A DNA stretch of 64,000 bases. Source: Bombyx mori. Taxonomy: Eukaryota > Arthropoda > Insecta > Lepidoptera > Bombycidae. Below the pieces are notes generated by a model. It saw only the letters and a program-made list of their open reading frames with translations, was not told where the DNA came from and ran no database searches. The translations under genes and the position numbers were made by a program. Below, piece by piece: positions 43,488-51,825 of this stretch (positions are counted from its first letter, which is position 1; the number at the start of each line of letters is the position of its first letter). Location of the stretch: NCBI RefSeq assembly GCF_030269925.1, contig NC_085120.1, forward strand, positions 9,203,501-9,267,500, written 5' to 3'.

Positions 43488-45116
43488 TTACCGGCGGAGT
43501 GAGGGGAGGACGTACGTATTTAATGACGCGTATACGTCGGCGTATTCCTGCACAACGGCGATAAAGTGTTGTGCAGTGGAGGCAGCGCGAATGGCGTCGC
43601 CCAAAGCGTTAACGCGCTCAAAGTTGATCGACTGAAAGAAGTCGATCGCTAAAGCGAGATTGTCGGACGCGGTCGGAGGGCAAGTCGCGAGAGAGGGACG
43701 AGTCGCGGGGGCGGGACGAATCGCGGAGGAGGGAGTTGTAGCCGTGTTCGTGTACGGCAGCGGTTTTGCCCAGGCCGAGACACTGGGCACCGCCGCCGGA
43801 ACGAACGCTGGCTTAGCCTGCGACGCAGAGGGTGCCGAGGCTTTGATGTCTGGGCCGGAAGCTCGGAGGCGGTTTTGGCGGGCGACGCGGCGATTTATTT
43901 TAGGGGCTCGGGGGCAACCACGGTAATTCGCGGGGTGACCCTGTGTTCGACACAGGACGCAGCTAGGCGGTTCCGTCGCGGTTTTTTGGTCGCGAGCGCA
44001 GAGAGCCGTGGCGTGATCGCCCAAACACTTAACACATCGGGGGCGCGCGTGACAGTTACGAGAAGAGTGCCCGTACAGTTGGCAGTTATGGCACTGACTA
44101 GGAGTGCCTTTTTTATGGGGGACTTCGACGGTGATACCGGAGAGCTTACAGACGGTCTGTGTGTTAAAGATTTTCTTACCCTCGGGGGTAGGCTGGAGAG
44201 CGACTAGAACCATATTATATGGCTCCCTACCGCGACCGGTGTGCATACGGTGCACAGAATTCACTGGTAGGCTTTGTTCTAACAGGTCGGCTTTTACGAG
44301 CTCTACATCTAACTCTTTAGGGATTCCGCGTATTACAACGCGGAGTTCGCGCTCCTCCTGGAGCGTATACGTATGGAAACTTATACGCTCCTTACGGAGG
44401 TAAGAAGAGAGGGCCCTATGGTCGTCGGGTGTTTGAACCTTAATTTGAATGCCGTTCGCGAGGTTACGGGCATTCGTGAAATTTATATTTTTGGCCTTAA
44501 GGGCCAGGCAAACTCGATCCCAAGCTGCCTTCTCCTGAAGGATAACCGGGGGAGGGGTCTGGGTTTTATTTTGTGCCACCGGACGCGGCGACGGAGTGGC
44601 ACGGGCTGGGGGCGCAACGGGAGTCTGAGGGCGGGGGCGCGACGCGTTCACGGCTTTGCTAATTTTAGCGGCCGCGGGAGCTCGAGACTCCGCGGCACGC
44701 TTCTTACCCTTCTGTACCAGGGTGAATCCATCCGTCGATGAGGCGGGGGCGAGGTCGACCTCCATGTCCGAGTCAGAGTCGGAGCACGAGGAGGCGGGTG
44801 CAGGCGACCTACGAGCAAGTGTAGGTGTTTTAGAGGGCGCGACGGAGGCCGCGGATGATCGCTCAGCTGAAACGATGGTCACGGCGGACGACGCAGCAGC
44901 TTTTCTCGCCAGTATAGGCGACACGGGAGCGGCAGGCACGACAGAGGCTGCGGTGCTCAATGCAGAAGCTCTGCACGCAGGTACAGGCGACGCAGGAGCA
45001 GCGAGCGCGGCGGAGTCCTCGAGAGGGCTCGCAGTGTGATTGGCCTTGAAGGCCAAAAACTCCGAGGCGAGCTGTGGGTGGCGAAGTCGGAGGAATTCCG
45101 CGAATACAGCGTCCAT
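43488..45116 (-). CDS. Jockey-clade LINE ORF1: gag-like nucleic-acid-binding protein
   Basis: 542 residues from the first ATG (45116-45114, MDAVFAEFLRLRHPQL); the frame stays open upstream to 45161 but without an ATG. A long Ala/Pro/Ser-rich region (about 30-190) is followed by a gag-like domain (about 195-340: AAWDRVCLALKAKNINFTNA onward) and three zinc knuckles at about 345-415: CHNCQLYGHSSRNC, CVKCLGDHATALC and CVLCRTQGHPANYRGC. The zinc knuckles would bind the element RNA in a ribonucleoprotein with ORF2. It ends TAA, then TCA, then the ORF2 ATG. Confidence 0.92.
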   Translation of the reverse strand: MDAVFAEFLRLRHPQLASEFLAFKANHTASPLEDSAALAAPASPVPACRASALSTAASVVPAAPVSPILARKAAASSAVTIVSAERSSAASVAPSKTPTLARRSPAPASSCSDSDSDMEVDLAPASSTDGFTLVQKGKKRAAESRAPAAAKISKAVNASRPRPQTPVAPPARATPSPRPVAQNKTQTPPPVILQEKAAWDRVCLALKAKNINFTNARNLANGIQIKVQTPDDHRALSSYLRKERISFHTYTLQEERELRVVIRGIPKELDVELVKADLLEQSLPVNSVHRMHTGRGREPYNMVLVALQPTPEGKKIFNTQTVCKLSGITVEVPHKKGTPSQCHNCQLYGHSSRNCHARPRCVKCLGDHATALCARDQKTATEPPSCVLCRTQGHPANYRGCPRAPKINRRVARQNRLRASGPDIKASAPSASQAKPAFVPAAVPSVSAWAKPLPYTNTATTPSSAIRPAPATRPSLATCPPTASDNLALAIDFFQSINFERVNALGDAIRAASTAQHFIAVVQEYADVYASLNTYVLPSLRR

Positions 45117-45285
45117 GATCGCTGAGTACCCAGGTGGGGCGGCCCCGGGTCTTGAAAACACTCGCCTTGCGGCGAGGCCCCAACTTCTCGGACCTGAGCG
45201 GTTCTATTGAACACAGGTGGCAATGCGGCGCGATTACTACAGGACAAAGAAAAAGCACAACAAAACAGAAATTACGACAAGAAAC

Positions 45286-45475
45286 AAAACAAATAAATAC
45301 TTGCAGGAAACCACTTTGTCGGCAGATGTACCACGAACACAGAAACAACAAAAGGAAACAAAACAAATAAAAACTTCCAGAAAGAGCACTTAGTCGGCAG
45401 ATGTACCACAAACACAGGCCGCGCGAACAATGGCCGGGCTAACAAAAGCCGGGCGAACAAAGACCGGGCGATCGA
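45286..45475 (-). repeat. Tandem repeats in the LINE 5' UTR
   Basis: Two copies of a unit of about 76 bp, each with 'gtcggcagatgtaccac' (45286-45344 and 45362-45416), then about three copies of a 15-bp motif like 'aacaaagaccgggcg' (45425-45472). Repeated 5' UTR modules occur in several LINEs and may carry promoter activity. Confidence 0.7.
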
Positions 45476-45487
45476 GTGGACGATGAG

Positions 45488-45523
45488 CACGTCCGCACGT
45501 GACGGGTGCCTCTATCGGAATGA
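45488..45523 (-). promoter_or_regulatory. Internal pol II promoter of the LINE: initiator plus DPE
   Basis: On the minus strand the first base after the target duplication (A at 45521) sits in TCATTC, an arthropod initiator. GGACGTG lies at +28 to +34 (45494-45488), the exact place of a downstream promoter element. Jockey-type LINEs are known to use such TATA-less internal promoters. The start was set independently from the target duplication. Confidence 0.75.
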
Positions 45524-46436
45524 TACACGATACTGCTCGATGTGATGCGCATCGCCATATCGTACCGATTCGTGAATCGAAATCTATATTTCGATATCGG
45601 CCGATACACGATATTGCTCGATGTGATGCGCATCGGCATATCGTACCGATTCGTTAATATCAGCAATATTCGTTTGGTTCGTATCGAATCGGCCAGAGTG
45701 AGTGAGCGCACGATAGGGATATCATGTGATGAATGAAACAGAAACAGGCATTATCCATACAATTGTAAACCTTATATTTAAGTCCATATGTCTGTAGATT
45801 ATTCTTAGCGTATCAGCAGGATACAATTAAGGAAAGAAGTTTCAACTTTCGACCCTAACTTGAATGCAGTATAGCCTATTTGCATCGTTGAATTTAATTT
45901 CACGCGCTTTGACCTTGAACTAGAATTTTTGGACAAGTGTTTATAAATACTTAAAAAAATTTTGTGTTTGATTTTTAAAGTACACATTTTTCTATTTTTA
46001 GTTGAATTCAAATAATTGAGTTTATTTCTTGTGTTTGTATTAAACTTTTGAAATCTACACTCTTTTGGTATATTTTGTAATTTTAAATTAAGACACAAAA
46101 TACTAAAAACTGAAAATAATGTAGCCAGTCCTAAGCCTGGTAAAAGCATGAAGGAAAGTTTTTTTGATATTTTTATTTTCATGTTCTTTTTATTACTTTA
46201 AGATCATATTATAAATTGATATCAGAAAACCAACCGTATAACGTTGACTTAAATCTATATCTACTACGATATTATATCAGCGTATCGTTTCAAATCTCAA
46301 ATATCATGAATCGAGAAAATCTACTAGCATCCATCAATATATAGATTCAGAAAATATATAGATTCAATATCCAATATTGATCCTCGATATATAGATACGA
46401 TTCGATACGCGGCAAAACCGATATTACCCACTCCTA

Positions 46437-46647
46437 CCACCTAGTGTTAAGTGGTTACTGGAGCCCATAGACATCTACAACGTAAAATGCGCCACCCACC
46501 TTGAGATATAAGTTCTAAGGTCTCAAGTATAGTTACAACGGCTGCCCCACCCTTGAAACCGAAACTCATTACTGCTTCACGGCCGAAACAGGCAGAGTGG
46601 TGGTACCTATCCGCGCGGACTCACAAGAGGTCCTACCACCAGTAAAA
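46437..46647 (-). repeat. Bm1 SINE, right part, split by hAT insertion
   Basis: Continues from 40263: CCACCTAG, then 'tgttaagtggttactggagc' to 'aagaggtcctaccaccagta', the 5' end of a minus-strand Bm1. Confidence 0.92.
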
Positions 46648-46901
46648 CTAACTAACTTCGACTACTGGGGGATCACTAGTATACTCGTAAGTGAAAGGTT
46701 CAGTTTATCAGAATCTAATGTCCGTCACAAGCTGTCATCGACCGATGTCCGTTGTCGGCGCCCCAATATATTCGAGTCGAGTCGAAAATAAAGGCGGATT
46801 CTTTGGCGCTGCCAAAAATCGCTCGTTTTGTTTATTCTTATTTATATGACGACATTAAAAACTTGAATCGCGTCGTGTAATCAATTGTAATTGAAATAAA
46901 A

Positions 46902-47027
46902 GCGTATTTAATGGTAGGCCGCGGCTTGGCTCTGCCCCTGGCATTGCTGACGTCCATGAGCGACGGTGACCACTTACCATCAGGTGGGCCGTATGCTCGT
47001 CTGCCTAAAAAGGCAATTAAAAAAAAA
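46902..47027 (+). repeat. SINE-like repeat, family F
   Basis: Contains 'cggcttggctctgcccctgg' and 'ccatcaggtgggccgtatgc' and ends 'aaaaaggcaattaaaaaaaa'. Confidence 0.75.
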
Positions 47028-47070
47028 TAAAAAAAATCCAAGCGTTTCTAAAGTTTTTAATTATTTATAT

Positions 47071-47640
47071 CGAGGGATGAAAGGTTATTTGGTTTAAGCG
47101 ACATTTCGCTTAATAAGCGACATTTGTATTTGAAATTAAAGGTCCGTGTTATTTGGTATTAGTATCAACAACTCGATGTTATGGAACGAAGTTCCTTATG
47201 GGACGATGCGGAAAGGTTACCCTTAACCGGGAAAAAACGTCCGTAACGTAAGATTTTTATTAGTAATGCACACAGTGTACGACTTAACTTTGTAATAACG
47301 TACAGAAAATAACATTTATTTTTTTATCATTCATTGACTACGATCTCAGAGCGTTCGTTTGCGCAATACACTAACTCTTATGCAAACAACCGTGAATGAA
47401 GTGTACCACAATAAGTTCGCACGTTACCGAATGACCGTGGGTTGTTGCGAAACCTCCAGTTTTATTTTCTTTATACCTCGAATAGAATTTAAAATTAATA
47501 TTTTTATAATAAGGAACTTCGTTCCTATCCGGTCTCACGACACCACACATCTTTTTTAATTGAACTACAATTATGTTTATCCCATTCAAATATCTGAAGA
47601 AGTTTTTGTCAGGATTTTTTTTCTACATTTTAAACTTTAA
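47071..47640 (+). repeat. Family E repeat split by an insertion
   Basis: The left part (47071-47180, 'agcgacatttcgcttaataa') and right part (47552-47640, 'ttttttaattgaactacaat') are continuous in the other copies (2826, 18632), so 47181-47551 is a later insertion. Confidence 0.7.
47181..47551. mobile_element. Unclassified insertion with palindromic inverted ends
   Basis: GGAACGAAGTTCCTTAT (47183-47199) recurs inverted at 47509-47525; its first 13 bases are themselves palindromic. About 26 bp lie beyond the right repeat before the interrupted family E sequence resumes. No ORF with motifs, and the target duplication is unclear. Confidence 0.55.
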
Positions 47641-47769
47641 CACCACCGCTCCCTAATTCATAAAAAGGACGTTTTTCTTGGAGAAAGAAACCGGACAGAT
47701 TTATCTCGTACTATTAAATCTGACCACTTATTTTATTGTAGTAAATAGAAAAAAAACAATAAACTCACC

Positions 47770-47813
47770 TCCCACGGGATCTGTTTCGTCTACGTGGATC
47801 ATTTCTGATGATC
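47770..47813 (-). CDS. MLCK-family kinase gene, 44-nt micro-exon
   Basis: Minus-strand AG (atttcag, to 47814) and a strong GTGAGT donor (47769-47764) bound 44 nt. In the only phase that fits the next exon it reads SSEMIHVDETDPVG plus the first base of a Glu completed at 19115, giving ...DPVGEIEPPFPC. The segment is acidic and would lie just N-terminal to the kinase domain. Nothing else in the 28.7 kb up to 19115 was recognised as an exon. It could be alternatively spliced, although skipping it would shift the frame. Confidence 0.7.
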
Positions 47814-47889
47814 TGAAATGAAATGAACAGCATATTAAAAAAAAAATAGGTTTTTTTTTTGTAATTTGTTATTGAGGTATTCATAAATA

Positions 47890-48321
47890 CTAGTGGTCCC
47901 GCAGTAGTCGAAATTCGACTATAATTAATTGAAATTGTAAGTTTGTACACTATTATGATTCTATTTTCAAATACTATATTATACTTCTATAATCATAAAT
48001 CTCGCCAAGACCACACTATAGAAAAATATTAATAAAGACAAACAATATTTAATCTATTCTCAATTTGACCACAGACGTCAAGAACAAAAGTTTGACAATA
48101 AATAAATCGAATACATGCGTGTGTGTGTCAAATACATGGTAGTGTGTGTAATGTTTTTTTTATTGATTTAATGTATTTTTTAGACATCATTTAAAAAAAT
48201 ATTAACATTCTGCACTCCTTCTCTATATTCTCTATAAGTGTGGAAAATTTCATACTCCTCCGTCCGCGCAATTTTCGTAAAAATGGATACAAAGTTTTTC
48301 CTTCATGAATTAATATATAGA
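47890..48321 (-). mobile_element. Non-autonomous Helitron, family A
   Basis: Minus strand starts TCTATATATTAATTCATGAA and ends '...gggaccaCTAG' with the subterminal palindrome agtcgaattt/cgact intact. It lies 77 bp upstream of the micro-exon acceptor. Confidence 0.82.
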
Positions 48322-48449
48322 TTATTCTAGGTAGGTTTAGAAGCGGGACTGTTGTTTATTGAACCAGCAGGCCAGGTCCTGCCTATTTCTACCGTGAACC
48401 ACTCATGAAAGTTGTGACAGTGAATATACATTGAAACTCAGACTTCGAC
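48322..48449. other. Possible Bm1 scrap
   Basis: 'aggtcctgcctatttctacc' followed by 'gtgaacc' near 48375 resembles the Bm1 5' region; too short for certainty. Confidence 0.3.
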
Positions 48450-48625
48450 CTGTATGAGTTTTTTTTAACGTTCTCGATAGCGTAAAAGTTAACTCAAAAT
48501 TTTTACGCAGTTGTTTGTATTTGTATTTAGAACAGCGCCCCTAGGGGCAAATGTAGGCAAATGTCCCAACTCCATACAAATTTGAGTTAACTTTTACGGT
48601 AACGTTTAAAATATTTGCACGAAGC
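48450..48625. mobile_element. Palindromic MITE, diverged copy
   Basis: Inverted arms 'acgttctcgatagcgtaaaagttaactcaaa' type (each written here in part) around 'agcgcccctaggggcaaa'. Same family as 55187-55350, with the right arm eroded. Confidence 0.65.
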
Positions 48626-49149
48626 ATACTGATGTTTCGAAACTATCATGCAAATAAAAGGCAGAGTCTAAACTCGTATGTGTGCGTCATAATCAATCTT
48701 TATCAGTGTTTTAATAAAAAGCTTATACAACGCCATCTATTGACGACAAATTAAGTAATTTTTAATTTTGACTTTTTACATACACACAGAATAATCCCAT
48801 AAGCGTCTTAGCCTGCAAGTATTTATTTTTACATGAACTTAATGTGAATGCCACACTTTGAGGGCCGATACTATTTAAATACACATTATTTTTTCACATT
48901 GTTTTGTGTATTTTCGGTCAGAGCGACGTTGAATTATTGTAATACTCAATTGGTTTGGCTTTGTTATTTTTGTCTCAAAAACAAACTTGCTTCCGATATT
49001 TATTGCACTGATTTTTACATTTACTACAAAAGGGGTAGATGAGTCAGAATTCAACCGTGAATTTCACCGCCTATGTTGACTAAGGGCTTAGGCTAAGGCT
49101 TCAATTGTGTTGTATCAAACACACAACTGTCAAAGCGCATTTCTTCGCG
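48626..49149. other. Sequence without recognised features
   Basis: AT-rich; the ORF at 48848-49042 has no motif. Confidence 0.45.
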
Positions 49150-49169
49150 GTAAAAATGGGCAGGACGGT

Positions 49170-49559
49170 TGGACTTTTTGGCGGGAACGCGAGGAGTGAA
49201 GTTGTGTGATTTGTTTTATTTTGTCTATTTAGTGTTTCTTTGGGTTTAAATGTGTAATAATGGTGGTTTATTAATTGTTTAATATCTGTGAAAGTGCACA
49301 AATGTGGGAAAATGAAACAAAGCCGCTGGACGTAACTTCTCGGGATCCTCCAAAAAGTCCACTGAAAAAATCTTAGTAAATGACCACCATTTTACTGAGA
49401 TTATATTTCATCTCATTTAATTTCATCCCAGTTGATTAATGTCTCAAATTAACCATCTTCATTTAATTTCACTCATAATATCATTTTTCATAAAAATATG
49501 AATATACATTAAAATAAGACATGACTTAAAGGTCTCAGTTACCAGGTCATAAAATTCCT
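49170..49559 (+). mobile_element. Unrecognised retroposon of about 390 bp, copy 1
   Basis: Flanked by a 19-bp direct repeat, TAAAAAT(G/A)GGCAGGACGGT, at 49151-49169 and 49560-49578. Begins TGGACTTTTTGGCGGGAACG and ends 'ccaggtcataaaattcct' at an A-rich boundary. It carries a 24-codon ORF (49302-49376, MWENETKPLDVTSRDPPKSP...) also found in copy 2. It could be a LINE shortened to its 5' and 3' ends, or a new SINE-like family. Confidence 0.7.
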
Positions 49560-49578
49560 TAAAAATAGGCAGGACGGT

Positions 49579-50181
49579 CATTCATAAGAATTCACGCGCC
49601 ATAATAACCGTTTCAAAAACAAGAGAATGACTATTGGAACTAAAAAAAATACGCTGAGAACGTTTTGATTTAAGATTGTTTAGTGTATCATCATAATCGT
49701 GGGCAAAACCGCTGCCTACCTAGTTTCTAATTGTTAAATTCACCACTTATATATATGATTATGAATATTTATTTATTAAGCACACAATGCAAATTATAAG
49801 CTAAAAAAATACATAAAAAACAAAAGTATAAAAAAACAAAATCTGGCTTGCAACATAAGCCATGTGCGCACGACTAAAGCAAGACAAAGTGCTGAATTTG
49901 TACACAATGGTCCTTACAACTATACGATTACATATAGTATATATAGATATGTGATTATGTACTTCTTCAGCGCATTGATACACATTCGACATAGCGTTAT
50001 GGGCGCCGAGTGTTCGTAAATAGACGCCCCACTTTGCACTGGACATTGCATCTTATAATAAATCGTTATATATTTTGTCTGGTGGTACCTACGTTCTTCG
50101 AAATGTCAATTTAGGAATCATTAAGAGACTCTTTATTTGATAGTTACTGGCAGCCTGTAATGCAAACGTCATTTCGCGCGA
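49579..50181. other. Sequence between opposed retroposons
   Basis: No gene recognised; the 81-codon minus-strand ORF at 49801-50046 lacks motifs. AT-rich. Confidence 0.45.
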
Positions 50182-50193
50182 CGACTTTGATTA

Positions 50194-50564
50194 TTTTTTA
50201 TTTAAGGGATTTTATGACCTGGTAACTGAGACCTTTAAGTCATGTCTTATTTTATTTTATATTAATATTTTTATGAAAAACGATATTATGGAATGAAATG
50301 CAATGAAGATGATTAATTTGAGAAATGAAATATAATCTCAGTAAAATGGTGGTCATTTACAAAGATTTTTTCAGTGGACTTTTTGGAGGATCGCGAGAAG
50401 TTACGTCCAGCGGCTTTGTTTCATTTTCCCACATTTGTGCACTGTCACAGATATTAAACAGTTAATAAACCACCGTTATTACACATTTAAACCCGAAGAA
50501 ACACTAAATAGACAAAATAAAACAAATCACACAACTTCACTCTTCGCGTTCCCGCCAAAAAGTT
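50194..50564 (-). mobile_element. Unrecognised retroposon, copy 2
   Basis: Reverse-orientation relative of 49170-49559 with its own flanking 12-bp repeat, CGACTTTG(A/G)TTA (50182-50193 and 50565-50576), and an A-rich tail. The short ORF is conserved with one extra codon (ends SPLKKSL). Different target duplications show that the two copies inserted separately. Confidence 0.7.
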
Positions 50565-50576
50565 CGACTTTGGTTA

Positions 50577-51180
50577 ATTATTAAGGTCTTACCAATTTTA
50601 AAAGCATTTATTTCCAGTATACAACTGAAATACTTCATTCTGAATCGCTAGGCTTTTTTCTTTTGGGAAAACCTTACAAGGGATTCGTGACTGCCGATAG
50701 TATTCCGGTCTTCTTTTTTGAAGTTCCCTGCAGTTTTACGTAAAGGAACGTGGCTGGGTGACTACACTTTTGAATATTATTAATACAAGACCCGTTAAAT
50801 AATAATGTGCATAATATAGATTTAAGTTTTTTATTTTGAAGTTAAAAAACATTTGGTAACGACCAGGACAACAAATCTTAAAAAAAAAGAAGTCAAAAAT
50901 CTAATTTATTAAAATACATATGTGCATCGATGTTTTTTTTTTTTAAAACGAATGACTGACTAGAGACGTATTACGTAAACAACATTATTTCCAGCAAGTC
51001 GTTAATGACTACACAAAACATTTATTTTTACTGCTTTCGTAAGAGATAAACGTCGGTAATGTCTTTGATTATGCTCCGTTGTTACATTAGTGAGGACATC
51101 ACTTGTGAATTGACACGGGTCATAATGAAAATTTTTCATTAGTTGTATGATATTTATGAAGATTATAAAAATAAATAATA
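50577..51180. other. Sequence without recognised features
   Basis: AT-rich; nothing recognised. Confidence 0.45.
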
Positions 51181-51519
51181 TTAAAAAAAAAACTAACAAA
51201 ATAAGCTTTTATAGAAAATCCAACTAAAAAATAGAAAATAAATTTTAATAAATTTGAATTAAAAATAGTGTAAGAAAAAATTATTTTATTGTAAAAAAGC
51301 GTGGGGTACTTTTCAGGATATTATTAAAATGACCTTTCTACTCATATCATCATCATCATCTGTTCATAAAATATTTATAAATTATAACTACTGATACCAT
51401 GCACCCCACGCTTTTTTTTTACAATAAAATCATTTTTTCTTACACTTTTTTTAATTAAAATTTATTTTCTATTTTTTAGTTGGACTTTCTATAAAAGCAT
51501 ATTTTGTTAGTTTTTTTAA
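51181..51519. repeat. Imperfect palindrome, arms of about 120 bp
   Basis: 51181-51307 and 51403-51519 are inverted copies with scattered differences, meeting at 'gcgtggggt / accccacgc'. The centre of about 95 bp contains 'atcatcatcatcatc'. The arms are AT-rich with a GC clamp at the apex. Confidence 0.8.
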
Positions 51520-51649
51520 ACTATAATTTTTTTTTAAATTATTTTTTAATATTGAATCGTCATCGGTCCTAAGTACACCAAATTTCGAGTTAATCCGAAG
51601 TTTTGAAGGGGGTCAAAATCATGTTCAAAGATTCCGTTACATACACACG

Positions 51650-51815
51650 TCTGAAGCTAATAAAAGCGTATTAAAAAAGATTCAAATTGGACGTTTAAAT
51701 TGGTTAGAAGGTAGTTAAAATAGGAGAGACAAGAATGTCGTACTATACGGAAATACGGATGGCCACAGAAGTCGTGGCGGGCCAATATTCAGATGGTTAG
51801 ATGACAAGACTTCAA
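51650..51815 (+). pseudogene. LINE C-terminal relic at the RTE insertion site
   Basis: One frame reads GHRSRGGPIFRWLDDKTSKE, resembling the C-terminus of RTE-type reverse transcriptases; across the inserted element it resumes as IRDILDQIKAH at about 55024. An older LINE remnant was probably the target. Confidence 0.4.
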
Positions 51816-51825
51816 AGGAATTGGT

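Larger units (their letters stand above)
40383..45521 (-). mobile_element. Full-length jockey-clade LINE
   Basis: 5139 bp flanked by the 13-bp duplication GATACACGATACT (40370-40382 and 45522-45534). From the 5' end it has an internal promoter, a 5' UTR with tandem repeats, ORF1, ORF2 and a 3' UTR ending '...ccaccagtaaact' without a poly(A) run. ORF2 lacks internal stops and both termini are present, so the copy is structurally complete. It resembles the source of the truncated BMC1-like ends elsewhere in the window but belongs to a different subfamily (its UTR has cgacccgctgagaagatccg where the others have cgacccactgag). Confidence 0.92.
40264..46436. mobile_element. Non-autonomous hAT transposon, split by a LINE
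   Basis: Termini TAGGAGTGGGTGATAT and, inverted, TAGGAGTGGGTAATAT (one mismatch in 16), flanked by the 8-bp duplication CCACCTAG; both are hAT hallmarks. The hAT's own sequence is 40264-40382 and 45535-46436, about 1 kb, with many subterminal 'tatatagattc / cgatatat' motifs and no transposase. Confidence 0.88.

Noticed and set aside
43660..45039. Plus-strand ORFs of up to 127 codons opposite LINE ORF1
   Set aside because: GC-rich, Ala/Arg-heavy shadow frames without motifs; the minus strand holds the zinc-knuckle protein.
49170..50568. A single foldback transposon with 370-390-bp inverted arms
   Set aside because: Each arm has its own, different flanking direct repeat, so two separate insertions explain it better.
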